Part shown: positions 16,834 to 24,490 of the stretch, piece by piece
Layout: every line of letters starts with the position of its first letter
Position numbering within the stretch: the first letter of the stretch is position 1
Origin: T1Sed10-7 sp047921175
Lineage (GTDB): Bacteria; Actinomycetota; Nitriliruptoria; Nitriliruptorales; Nitriliruptoraceae
Assembly (NCBI GenBank): GCA_047921175.1
Contig: JBLRWQ010000016.1
Span: forward strand, 1 to 45,124
Reading direction: 5' to 3'
DNA length: 45,124 nucleotides
Translations under genes and position numbers: made by a program
Notes under the pieces: generated by a model
The model's input: only the letters and a program-made list of their open reading frames with translations
The model's database searches: none
What the model was told of the DNA's origin: nothing

Positions 16834-17856
16834 ATGGCGACCCGTCCACCGCCGCCGGTCCTGGCCGCCGATCCGGCCGGGATCGCCGCTGCCGTCGCCG
16901 CGCTGCGTGCCGGCGAGCTGATCGGCCTGCCGACCGAGACGGTCTACGGCCTTGCCGGCGACGCGTTGGACCCCGCGACGGTGGCACGGATCTTCGCGGC
17001 CAAGCAGCGGCCGGCGGACAACCCCCTCATCGTCCACGTCGCCGCGGCCGAGCAGCTCGGCGCGCTCGTGACCCGGGTGACGCCGCTGGCCCGATCGCTG
17101 GCCCGTGCGCACTGGCCGGGCCCGCTGACCCTGGTCCTGGACGCGGCCCGCCGCGTGCCGTCGATCACCCGCGGCGGGCTCGACACGGTCGCCGTGCGGG
17201 TCCCCGACCATCCGGTGGCGACCACGTTGCTCGCGGCCATCGACCAGCCGCTGGCCGCACCCTCGGCCAACCCGTCGGGGCGGCCCTCGCCGACGCGTGC
17301 CCACCACGTCGTCGCCGGCCTGGGCAGCTCGGTCCGCCTGGTGCTGGACGGCGGTGCCTGCCCGCTCGGTGTCGAGTCCACCGTCGTCGACGCGCGCGGG
17401 GCTCGGCCGGTGGTGCTGCGCGACGGGTTCGTCACGCGTGAGGCGCTCGGCGTCGAGGCGGACGGTGCGCCCGCACCGCGGCATCGCTCGCCGGGGACCC
17501 GCTACGCCCACTACGCCCCGCGTTGCGCGGTCGAGGTGGTGCCGGGGCCCGACACGCTCGTGGCCCGCGTCGAGGCCGCGACGGCGGCGGGGGAGCGGGT
17601 GGGGGTCGTCGGCACCAGGGTCGCCGTCGCCGACGCGCTCGCGGCGCAGCGGCGTACCAGGCCCGGCCTGGCGGACGTCGGGCTCGTGTTCCACGTCACG
17701 GTCGACGACGAGGTGGCGCTCGCGCGCGAACTGTACGGTGCCTTCCTCGCCGCCGAGGAAGCTCGTGTCGACCGTCTGCTGGTCCTCGCGGTCCCCGAGC
17801 ACGGCGTCGGCCGCGCGGTGATGGATCGGCTCCGCCGGGCTGCGGCCGCGGCCTGA
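16834..17856 (+). CDS. L-threonylcarbamoyladenylate synthase (Sua5/TsaC)
   Basis: 340 residues. It makes threonylcarbamoyl-AMP from Thr, bicarbonate and ATP, the first step of t6A37 in tRNAs reading ANN codons. YrdC domain at ~14-200 with GLPTETVYGLAGDA, KQRPADNPLIVHV, GPLTLVLD, TVAVRVPDH and SANPSGRPSPT; then a linker with SPGTRYAHYAP and a C-terminal Sua5 domain to the end, so this is the long Sua5 type rather than the short TsaC. ATG at 16834 follows GAGGGG; the frame is open further upstream but has no site. A small hairpin (16788-16802) and a TACCGT -10-like element separate it from the FtsH-like gene. Confidence 0.93.
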   Translation: MATRPPPPVLAADPAGIAAAVAALRAGELIGLPTETVYGLAGDALDPATVARIFAAKQRPADNPLIVHVAAAEQLGALVTRVTPLARSLARAHWPGPLTLVLDAARRVPSITRGGLDTVAVRVPDHPVATTLLAAIDQPLAAPSANPSGRPSPTRAHHVVAGLGSSVRLVLDGGACPLGVESTVVDARGARPVVLRDGFVTREALGVEADGAPAPRHRSPGTRYAHYAPRCAVEVVPGPDTLVARVEAATAAGERVGVVGTRVAVADALAAQRRTRPGLADVGLVFHVTVDDEVALARELYGAFLAAEEARVDRLLVLAVPEHGVGRAVMDRLRRAAAAA

Positions 17857-17875
17857 GGTCAAGGAGCGCAGCGCC

Positions 17876-18253
17876 ATGTACGAGGTCCGCAGCTCGCCAC
17901 GCCACGGTCGGGGCCTGTTCGCCACCCAGGCCATCCCGCGCGACACGGTGCTGATGGAGGCGCCGGTCCTGCTGATCGCCGCCGACCAGCGCGAGGCGCT
18001 GCAGGGCACGATCGTCGACGACTACGTGTACGAGTGGGACGACGACGGCACCGCCGCGCTCGTCCTGGGCGTGTCCTCGATGTGCAACCACGCCGAGGCG
18101 CCGAACGCCTACCTCTGGCTGGTGCCGGATGGGCCGGGCGCGGAACTGGTCACGATCGCGGACATCGCCGAGGGGGAGGAGATCACGGTCTCCTACCGGG
18201 CGGAGGCCGGGCCGGAGACCGGCCCCCTGTGGTTCTCGGTGCGGGACGGGTGA
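17876..18253 (+). CDS. Small SET-domain protein
   Basis: 125 residues, ATG with AAGGAG upstream, 19 bases after sua5. Nearly the whole protein is a minimal SET domain: HGRGLFA near the N-terminus, a DYVYEWDDDG core, the SAM/pseudoknot motif SSMCNHAEAPNA and GEEITVSY. In eukaryotes and some bacteria SET proteins methylate lysine using SAM; the bacterial targets of this short type are unknown. NHxxxPN and the Tyr of GEEITVSY are kept, so methyltransferase activity is plausible. The post-SET zinc cysteines are absent, which is usual for the short form. Confidence 0.85.
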   Translation: MYEVRSSPRHGRGLFATQAIPRDTVLMEAPVLLIAADQREALQGTIVDDYVYEWDDDGTAALVLGVSSMCNHAEAPNAYLWLVPDGPGAELVTIADIAEGEEITVSYRAEAGPETGPLWFSVRDG

Positions 18254-18308
18254 CGGCCAGCGGCCGCGGCCGGGCGGCGCCACCTCGGCACCGGCGGATC
18301 GCAGCGGG

Positions 18309-18314
18309 TAGCGT
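18309..18314 (+). promoter_or_regulatory. -10-like TAGCGT, nearly leaderless start
   Basis: TAGCGT ends seven bases before the ATG at 18322, so transcription should start at or next to the start codon. The gene has no Shine-Dalgarno sequence in this gap. Confidence 0.5.
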
Positions 18315-18321
18315 TGCCTCC

Positions 18322-18603
18322 ATGGCCAGCCCGACGCACCTGCCGACCCGCACGCCGACGCGGGCACCCGCACCGGTCGAGCCCGAGCAGCGTCCCGACC
18401 TCGACCACGGTGACGGCGACCACGACCGGTTCGCCCACTACGTGAGCAAGCGGGATCTCGAGCGCTACCGGCGCAAGGGCACGCCGGTCACGGCGCTGTG
18501 CGGCAAGCGCTGGAAGCCCGACGGTGATCCCTCGCGGTACCCGATGTGCCCCACGTGCGCGGAGATCGCCGCGGAGCGCATCGCGGGGTCCTTCGACCGC
18601 TGA
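18322..18603 (+). CDS. DUF3039 family protein
   Basis: 93 residues. A Pro/Thr-rich start is followed by the family core: FAHYVSKRDLERYRRKGTPV, ALCGKRWKPDGDPSRYPMCP and CAEI. The three cysteines (ALCG and CPTC) plus the nearby His could bind zinc. The family is conserved and small in Actinomycetota; its function is not known. No ribosome binding site is seen and a TAGCGT element lies directly upstream, so this mRNA is probably leaderless. Confidence 0.88.
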   Translation: MASPTHLPTRTPTRAPAPVEPEQRPDLDHGDGDHDRFAHYVSKRDLERYRRKGTPVTALCGKRWKPDGDPSRYPMCPTCAEIAAERIAGSFDR

Positions 18604-18623
18604 CCGGCTCCTTTCGGGGCAAC

Positions 18624-18629
18624 TAGGGT
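18624..18629 (+). promoter_or_regulatory. -10-like TAGGGT
   Basis: Predicted -10 about 39 bases upstream of the HAD/GH65 start at 18668, with a purine site CGGAG in between. No clear -35. Confidence 0.35.
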
Positions 18630-18667
18630 CGCGACCGTGCCGACCCGCCCACGACCGGAGCAGCGTC

Positions 18668-21658
18668 ATGCCGACCGCCGTCCAGCGCGCCGTCATCTTC
18701 GACCTCGACGGGGTCCTGACCGAGACCGCCGAGTACCACTACCTCGGCTGGCAGCGGCTCGCCGACGAGGAGGGGCTCGCCTTCGACCGGGAGGCCAACG
18801 AGGCGTTGCGCGGCCTGTCGCGGGGGGAGTCGCTCAAGGCCCTGCTCGGCGACCGTGAGGTCGACGCGGCCACGTTCGACGCGATGATGGAGCGCAAGAA
18901 CGGCTACTACGTCGACTCCCTGCAGGACATGAGCCCGAAGGACCTGCTGCCCGGCGCCATCTCCCTGGTCACCGACGCGAAGCGGCGCGGCATGAAGGTC
19001 GCGATCGGGTCCTCGTCCAAGAACGCCCGTTTCGTGCTCGACAAGCTGCAGATCACCGACCTGTTCGACGCCATCGCCGACGGGCACACCGTGGAGCGCG
19101 CCAAGCCGGCACCGGACCTGTTCCTGGCCGCGGCGGACCTGCTCGGGGTCGACCCGGCGCACTGCATCGTGATCGAGGACGCCGGCGCCGGGATCGACGC
19201 GGCGCTCGCGGCCGGGATGACCGCGGTGGGGACCGGGCCCGAGGAGCGCGTCGGCCACGGCCACGTCCGCTTCGACGCGACCCGTGACGTGGACCTCACC
19301 CGGGTCTGCCCGCCGGACGAGCACCAGATCGGTGGCGCCGTGCTGCTGGCCGACGGCTGGGTCGTGATCGACGACCACCACGATCCCGAGCAGGTCATCA
19401 ACCTGGCCACCAGCCACCTCACCGGCAACGGCTACCTCGGCTACCGCGGCACGCTGCCGGAGTGGCGCGCGGACGCGACCGTCGGCTGCACCGTCTCCGA
19501 CACCTGGGACAACGCCGACGGTAAGTGGGCCGAGCTGTGCAACGTCCCCAACGCGCTCTACGCCCGCATCGACCATCTCGGCCGGCCGATCGCGGTGGAC
19601 GCGGACAGCGTGCTCAGCGACCGGGACCTGCTCGAGCGCCGGCTGGACGTGCGCTACGGCCGCCAGCACCGCATCTACGGGCCGTCCTCCGGTCCGGTGC
19701 AACGGCTGGTTGACGAGCGCTTCGCCTCGATGGACCAGCGCCACCTGCTCGCGCAGCGGCAGCGCGTCTTCGCCACCCCCGGGACGCGCCTGACCGTCAC
19801 CACGGGGATCGACGGGGACGTCTGGAGCCTGAACGGCGACCACTTCGCCAGCGTCGAGGTGGACGTCCACGACGACGCCCTCCTGCAGCGGCTGACGACG
19901 ACCGAGCGGGGCCTCGCCATCGCGGTCGGCCACGCGATCAGCATCCACGGCGGCAGCGTCCAGGGCCAGCGGGTCAGCGAGCGTGGTCGTGAGGTCGTGC
20001 GCACCCTGGACGTCGAGGTCGGCCCCGACGGCCTGCTGGTGCTCGACCAGGTCATGACCGTGCACTCCGGCAACGACGTCGACGACCCGGCGTCGGCCTC
20101 GCTGGAGCTCGCGCGGAAGGCCGCCGCGGACGGCTACGAGATCCTGCTGGCCCGCCACGCGCTGGCCTGGGAGCGACTGTGGGCCCGTGCCGACGTGACG
20201 ATCGAGGGCGATCCGGTCGCCCAGGCCGTGCTGCGCTACAACCTCTACCACAACATCATCGCGACCCCGATGCACGCCGAGCACCTGCCGGTGGGTGCCC
20301 GCGGGCTGTCCTGCCAGGCCTACCAGGGGGCGGCGTTCTGGGACCAGGAGGTGTTCAACCTGCCGATGTGGGTGCACACCTTCCCCGAGGTGGCGCGCAA
20401 CCTGCTGGTCTACCGGCACGGCACCCTCGACGGCGCCCGGCGCAAGGCGGCCCGGCTCGGCTACCAGGGCGCGTTCTACGCCTGGATCTCCGGCGACACC
20501 GGGGACGAGCTCTGCCCGGACTTCTTCTTCGAGGACGTGCTCACGGGTCGGCCGATCCGCAACCACTTCAACGACTGGCAGATGCACATCTCGCCCGACA
20601 TCGCGGTGACGATCGACGGCTTCATCCGCGCCACCGGCGACGAGACCTTCGTGCAGGACCGCGGCGCCGAGCTCGTGTTCGAGGTGGCCCGCTTCCTGAC
20701 CTCCTTCGTCCACTTCCGCCCCGCCGACGGTCGCTACCACCTGCTGCGTCTGCTGGGTCCGGACGAGTACCACGAGAACGTCGACGACAACGTGTTCTCC
20801 CTGGAGCAGAGCCGCGTCGCGCTGGCGGAAGCCTGCCGGCTCCACGACCTCCTCCAGGCCGACCACCGCGAGGCCTTCGACCGGCTCGTCGCCGCGTTGG
20901 GGCTGACCCGCGAGGAGCGCGACCTGTGGCAGGACATCCACGACCGCCTCGTCGTGATCGAGCCCGACCCGCACACCCACGTGCTCGAGCAGTTCGACGG
21001 GTACTTCGACCTCGAGGACATCGCGCCGGACGACCTGCGCGAGCGGCTGCAGCACCCGGACGAGTACTGGGGCTGGCCGAACGGCATCGCGGTCCACACC
21101 CAGGTCACCAAGCAGCCGGACGTCGTCCAGCTGTTCGTCACCCAGCCGGAGCGCTACGACACGCCCACGGTCGAGGCCAACTACGACTACTACCTGCCGC
21201 GCACCCAGCACGGCTCGTCGCTGTCCCGGCCGATGTACGCCCTGGTCGCGGCCCGGCTCGGCCGCGTGGCCGAAGCGGAGCAGCTCTTCCGTCGCAGCGC
21301 CACCGTGGACCTGCTGGCCGACTCCCACCCGGCGCCCGGCGGGACCTTCATCGGGGGCATCCACGTGGCCGCCTGCGGTGCGGCCTGGCAGGTCGTGGTG
21401 CTCGGCTTCGGCGGGGTGCACATCCGTGATGGCTACATCGAGGTCAACCCGCGCCTGCCCGAGGCATGGGACCGACTGTGCTTCGGGATCGCCTTCCGCG
21501 GCTGCTGGGTCGAGGTGGCGGCCACCGACACCGAGGTGGCGCTGCACGCGCCGGAGGACAACCCGCACGCGCTGACCGTGGAGGTGCACGGCGAGCGTGT
21601 CGAGGTGGCCCCGGGTGGCACCCGCACCGTGGCCCTGTCGGGCACCCTGACCCGCTGA
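18668..21658 (+). CDS. Beta-phosphoglucomutase / GH65 disaccharide phosphorylase fusion
   Basis: 996 residues. Residues ~7-225 are a HAD-family beta-phosphoglucomutase: nucleophile D12 and D14 (FDLDGVL), GSSSKNA, KPAPDLFLAAADLLG and EDAGAGIDAA. Residues ~240-996 are a glycoside hydrolase family 65 phosphorylase with GNGYLGYRG near its start, AFWDQEVFNLP, and the general acid Glu in GPDEYHENVDDN (about E700). GH65 enzymes split alpha-linked disaccharides such as maltose, trehalose or kojibiose with phosphate, giving beta-glucose 1-phosphate and glucose; the mutase then makes glucose 6-phosphate. Fusing them would channel the product. In mycobacteria the two activities are separate neighbours (Rv3400/Rv3401 type). 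The substrate cannot be fixed from sequence. Confidence 0.9.
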   Translation: MPTAVQRAVIFDLDGVLTETAEYHYLGWQRLADEEGLAFDREANEALRGLSRGESLKALLGDREVDAATFDAMMERKNGYYVDSLQDMSPKDLLPGAISLVTDAKRRGMKVAIGSSSKNARFVLDKLQITDLFDAIADGHTVERAKPAPDLFLAAADLLGVDPAHCIVIEDAGAGIDAALAAGMTAVGTGPEERVGHGHVRFDATRDVDLTRVCPPDEHQIGGAVLLADGWVVIDDHHDPEQVINLATSHLTGNGYLGYRGTLPEWRADATVGCTVSDTWDNADGKWAELCNVPNALYARIDHLGRPIAVDADSVLSDRDLLERRLDVRYGRQHRIYGPSSGPVQRLVDERFASMDQRHLLAQRQRVFATPGTRLTVTTGIDGDVWSLNGDHFASVEVDVHDDALLQRLTTTERGLAIAVGHAISIHGGSVQGQRVSERGREVVRTLDVEVGPDGLLVLDQVMTVHSGNDVDDPASASLELARKAAADGYEILLARHALAWERLWARADVTIEGDPVAQAVLRYNLYHNIIATPMHAEHLPVGARGLSCQAYQGAAFWDQEVFNLPMWVHTFPEVARNLLVYRHGTLDGARRKAARLGYQGAFYAWISGDTGDELCPDFFFEDVLTGRPIRNHFNDWQMHISPDIAVTIDGFIRATGDETFVQDRGAELVFEVARFLTSFVHFRPADGRYHLLRLLGPDEYHENVDDNVFSLEQSRVALAEACRLHDLLQADHREAFDRLVAALGLTREERDLWQDIHDRLVVIEPDPHTHVLEQFDGYFDLEDIAPDDLRERLQHPDEYWGWPNGIAVHTQVTKQPDVVQLFVTQPERYDTPTVEANYDYYLPRTQHGSSLSRPMYALVAARLGRVAEAEQLFRRSATVDLLADSHPAPGGTFIGGIHVAACGAAWQVVVLGFGGVHIRDGYIEVNPRLPEAWDRLCFGIAFRGCWVEVAATDTEVALHAPEDNPHALTVEVHGERVEVAPGGTRTVALSGTLTR

Positions 21659-21704
21659 CGATCCTGCTCCCTGCTCCCCGTTCACCGCTCCCGGAGGCTC
21701 GCCG

Positions 21705-22112
21705 ATGTCCCTCGGTCCGTCCGACCCTGCCTCGTCACCGATCGACCGGCTCGCACGCCTGCTGGTGTGGCTCGTCCCGACCGGCATCCTCGTCCAGGCC
21801 GTGCTGGCCGGGCAGGGCTGGTTCGTCGACCAGGGACTGTTCCTGCTGCACGGGGGCGTCGGCCACGGGGTCCTGACCCTCGCGCTGCTGGTGGCGGGCT
21901 GGGCCTGGTGGCGGCGACCGAGCCGGACGGTGCTGGTGCTGGCCACCCTCGGCGTCCTGGGCCTGATCGCCCAGACGGGCCTCGGCTACACCGGCCGGCG
22001 CGGCGGCGTCGCGCTGGCCTCGTCGCTGCACGTGCCCCTCGGCACCCTCCTGCTGACGGCCTCGGTCGTGGTCGCGCTGCTGGTCTCCCGGCCTGCCCGC
22101 ACCTCGAGGTGA
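21705..22112 (+). CDS. Small four-helix membrane protein
   Basis: 135 residues, ATG after GGAGG. Four hydrophobic helices (~18-38, ~43-66, ~74-93, ~104-127) and no charged or catalytic motif apart from two membrane histidines (LLHGGVGHG and SSLHVPL). The pattern RLxxLLVWLxPTGILVQAVLAG near the first helix resembles DUF6220-type proteins, a weak call. Its stop overlaps the YaaA-like start (GTGA), so both are made together. Confidence 0.7.
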   Translation: MSLGPSDPASSPIDRLARLLVWLVPTGILVQAVLAGQGWFVDQGLFLLHGGVGHGVLTLALLVAGWAWWRRPSRTVLVLATLGVLGLIAQTGLGYTGRRGGVALASSLHVPLGTLLLTASVVVALLVSRPARTSR

Positions 22113-22894
22113 GCGCGCGACCCGTCGTCCTGCTCCCGCCGGCCAGGGGCAAGACCCCTGGCGGTGCCGGGCCACGCTACGGCGCGGCGCTCGACGCCGC
22201 GCACCCGCTGACCCCCGCTCGGCGGACGGTGCTCGCCGCAGCGGTCGACGCTGCCCGGACCCTCGACGACGACGCGTTGGCGCGCCTGGCCGGGGTCCGG
22301 CACCGGGACGTCGACCACGCCCGCACGCTGCTGCGGCACCTCGAGACGGCGCCGACGCTGCCGGTCGGGGTGCGCACCGCCGGCATCGTGCACCGCAACG
22401 CCGGCCTGGCCGAGGCGACCGACCGGGCGGCGGCGCTGCCGGTGGAGGTGCTGCTGGTCTCCGGGTTGCTGGGGATCGCGGGGTTGGACGAGCCGATGCC
22501 CGACCACCGTCTCGAGCTCGCGGTCACCCTGCCGCCGCTCGGCGGGCTGGCCACCTTCTGGCGCCGGGCGCTGGCCGACCACCTCGACGAGCGCCTGGCT
22601 GGGCGGGCCGTCATCGACCTGCTCCCGGGTGAGCACGCCCGGGCGGTGGAGCCGGCGCTGCGCGGGCGCGCTGGCTGGACGCAGGTGGCCTTCGAGCGTC
22701 CGGACGGGTCCGCGGCCAACGCGGCGCGGACGAAGGTCGCCAAGGGCCGGCTGGTCGCCGCCCTGCTCGCCCGCGCGGAGCTCGCGCCGGCCGCGGTCAC
22801 GGCCCCGGCGCTGGCGGCGACGCTCGACCTGGGGGCCGGCTGGACCTGCCGCGCCGAGGGCGACGCCCGGCTCGTGGCCACCTACCGCGGCTGA
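22109..22894 (+). CDS. YaaA-like protein (peroxide stress, UPF0246)
   Basis: 261 residues from a GTG that overlaps the preceding stop by four bases. The start VVLLPPARGKTPGG is the YaaA signature (LLPPSEGK-like), followed by LLVSGLLGIAGLDEPMPDHRL, VIDLLPGEH and VAKGRLVAALL, all in the family's order. In E. coli YaaA lowers free iron and so limits hydroxyl radical damage to DNA; the actinobacterial versions are diverged and untested. The 3' end overlaps the convergent DUF3097 gene by 13 bases. Confidence 0.82.
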   Translation: MSARPVVLLPPARGKTPGGAGPRYGAALDAAHPLTPARRTVLAAAVDAARTLDDDALARLAGVRHRDVDHARTLLRHLETAPTLPVGVRTAGIVHRNAGLAEATDRAAALPVEVLLVSGLLGIAGLDEPMPDHRLELAVTLPPLGGLATFWRRALADHLDERLAGRAVIDLLPGEHARAVEPALRGRAGWTQVAFERPDGSAANAARTKVAKGRLVAALLARAELAPAAVTAPALAATLDLGAGWTCRAEGDARLVATYRG

Positions 22895-23724
22895 TCCGGC
22901 AGGGTGACGTGGTCGAGCAGGGACTCGACCGCGTGGATCAGGGAGCGGTCGAGGTCCCTCCAGGTCCGCACCTGCGCGAGCAGGACCCGCCAGGCCTCGT
23001 GGCGGTCCACGAAGCCGAGCCGGCGGGCCAGCCCGTCCTTGTAGGCCTCGCCGTGCGGGACCTCGGGCCAGCGGTCGCGGCCGAGCACCCGGGGCTGGAT
23101 GGCCGCCCAGACGTCCACGAAGGGATGGCCGACGATCAGCACGTCCGGGTGGTCCACCGCGGCCGCCAGGCGTGACTCCTTCGAGCCCGGGACGAGGTGG
23201 TCGAGCAGGATCCCGAGCCGGCGGGTCGGGCCGGGGCGGAAGGCGGCCACCACGGCGGCCAGGTCGTCGGCGCCGTGCAGGGGTTCCACCACGATCGCCG
23301 CCGTCCGCAGATCGTCGCCCCACACGCGCTCGAGCAGCTCGGCGTCGTGGATGCCCTCGACCAGGACGCGGCTGGCCCGCGCCGTGCGGGCGGCCGCCTG
23401 CGGTGCGCGCAGCGACCCGCTGGGGGTCAGTGCCACCCGGTCGAGGTCGGCCACCACCGCCCGTGGCGGTGGGACCAGCTCGACCGGCCGGTCGTCCACC
23501 AGGAACGCCCCGGGGGTGCGGGTGAAGCGTCGCTCCCGCCCGCGGCGGTCGGCGAGGACGACCTCGCGGTCCGTGCAGCGCACGACCGCCCCGGCGAACC
23601 CGTCGCGCACGACCTCCACCAGCAGCCCCGGTTCGGCCACGCGCTGCGGGATGGCGCGGCGCCCGGTCGGCCCGGCGAGGATCCCATCCCCGGTCGGTCC
23701 CAGCCAGTCGCTGCGGCGTGCCAC
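22882..23724 (-). CDS. DUF3097 family protein
   Basis: 280 residues from a GTG one base after the upstream stop. It has an N-terminal beta domain (GLLVEVVRDGFAGAVVR, FLVDDRPVELVPP), then VLVEGIHDAELLERVWGDD, RRLGILLDHLVPGSKESR and VGHPFVDVWAAIQPRVLG, the conserved blocks of this actinobacterial family. The EGxHD and DHLVPGSKE motifs look like a TOPRIM-type acidic site, an inference from pattern only. Function unknown. Coupled to the ligase and aminopeptidase genes upstream. Confidence 0.87.
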   Translation of the reverse strand: MARRSDWLGPTGDGILAGPTGRRAIPQRVAEPGLLVEVVRDGFAGAVVRCTDREVVLADRRGRERRFTRTPGAFLVDDRPVELVPPPRAVVADLDRVALTPSGSLRAPQAAARTARASRVLVEGIHDAELLERVWGDDLRTAAIVVEPLHGADDLAAVVAAFRPGPTRRLGILLDHLVPGSKESRLAAAVDHPDVLIVGHPFVDVWAAIQPRVLGRDRWPEVPHGEAYKDGLARRLGFVDRHEAWRVLLAQVRTWRDLDRSLIHAVESLLDHVTLPDQPR

Positions 23725-23725
23725 C

Positions 23726-24490
23726 TCACGACCGCCGTGCGTCGGCAGGCACGTGATCGCCGATGCTGGCCTCGGCCCGGGCGAGGGTCTCGTCGTCCAG
23801 CGCCCAGGGCTCCAGCGCGAACCGCGCCCCGAAGGCGTCGGCGATGGCGGTCCGGGCCTGCTCGAAGGTGATGGGCCGCTCCCCGGTGCTCAGCTGCCCG
23901 GTCACCGCCGGGTCGAAGGTGAGCCCGAGCGCCGCATACACCGGGAGGAGCGCCCGGTTGATCGCGGCGGCGTCGTCCACCACCACGACCCCGCCGGTGT
24001 GCGCCGCGCGACGCAGCAGCCGTTGCCCGACCCCGGCGACCTTGCGGATGCCGGCGAGGTTCACCGAGGAGCTGCCGGGGCAGTACTCACCCGGGACCTC
24101 CCCGAGACGAGCCTGCAACCCGAGCCCCCGGAACGCGTCCACGAGGCTGCCCGACAGGGTGGCGAAACGCTCCGCGATGCCGATCGACGGCACCTCGGTC
24201 GGGACCGCCCACGCGAAGGCGATCGTTGCGGGGGTGAAGACCGCCGGACGCCCACCGGCCAGCCGCAGGACCGGCGCGAGGCCGTTCGCCTGCGTCGCGG
24301 CGACCGCGGCGTCGAAGCCCGGGGTCCGGGCGTCGCGGGAGCTGAAGGCCACGATCGCCTGCGGCCGGGACAGCCTGAGCGTGGCCGGCAGCTCGCCGGC
24401 GTCGACCCGTTCGAGCAGTACCCGGGCGATCGCGGTGTCGAGCGCGGGGTGCCCGGCGACGTCGTCGAGACAGAGCCGCAGCCGGCTCAC
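23726..24490 (-). CDS. Lipoate-protein ligase A family protein
   Basis: 254 residues, GTG start overlapping the aminopeptidase stop (GTGA). The BPL/LplA/LipB fold is shown by RLAGGRPAVFTPATIAFAW in place of the RRxSGGGAVxH loop, then GEYCPGSSSVNLAGIRKVAG and GVGQRLLRRAAHTGGVVVV, which holds the lysine (KVAG) that forms the acyl-AMP or acyl-enzyme contact. The first loop lacks the His of octanoyltransferases and the substrate may be lipoate, octanoate or another acyl group. It is closer to the short lipoate-ligase-like proteins of actinobacteria than to E. coli LplA. Confidence 0.78.
   Translation of the reverse strand: MSRLRLCLDDVAGHPALDTAIARVLLERVDAGELPATLRLSRPQAIVAFSSRDARTPGFDAAVAATQANGLAPVLRLAGGRPAVFTPATIAFAWAVPTEVPSIGIAERFATLSGSLVDAFRGLGLQARLGEVPGEYCPGSSSVNLAGIRKVAGVGQRLLRRAAHTGGVVVVDDAAAINRALLPVYAALGLTFDPAVTGQLSTGERPITFEQARTAIADAFGARFALEPWALDDETLARAEASIGDHVPADARRS

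Noticed and set aside
18637..18858. GTG frame eight bases after the TAGGGT element
   Set aside because: Arg/Pro-rich shadow of the HAD domain; the ATG at 18668 opens the frame with the FDLDGVL motif.
18623..21946. Open frame of 1107 codons antisense to the HAD/GH65 gene
   Set aside because: Val/Asp/Gly-rich translation without motifs; a shadow caused by high GC at third positions of the real gene.
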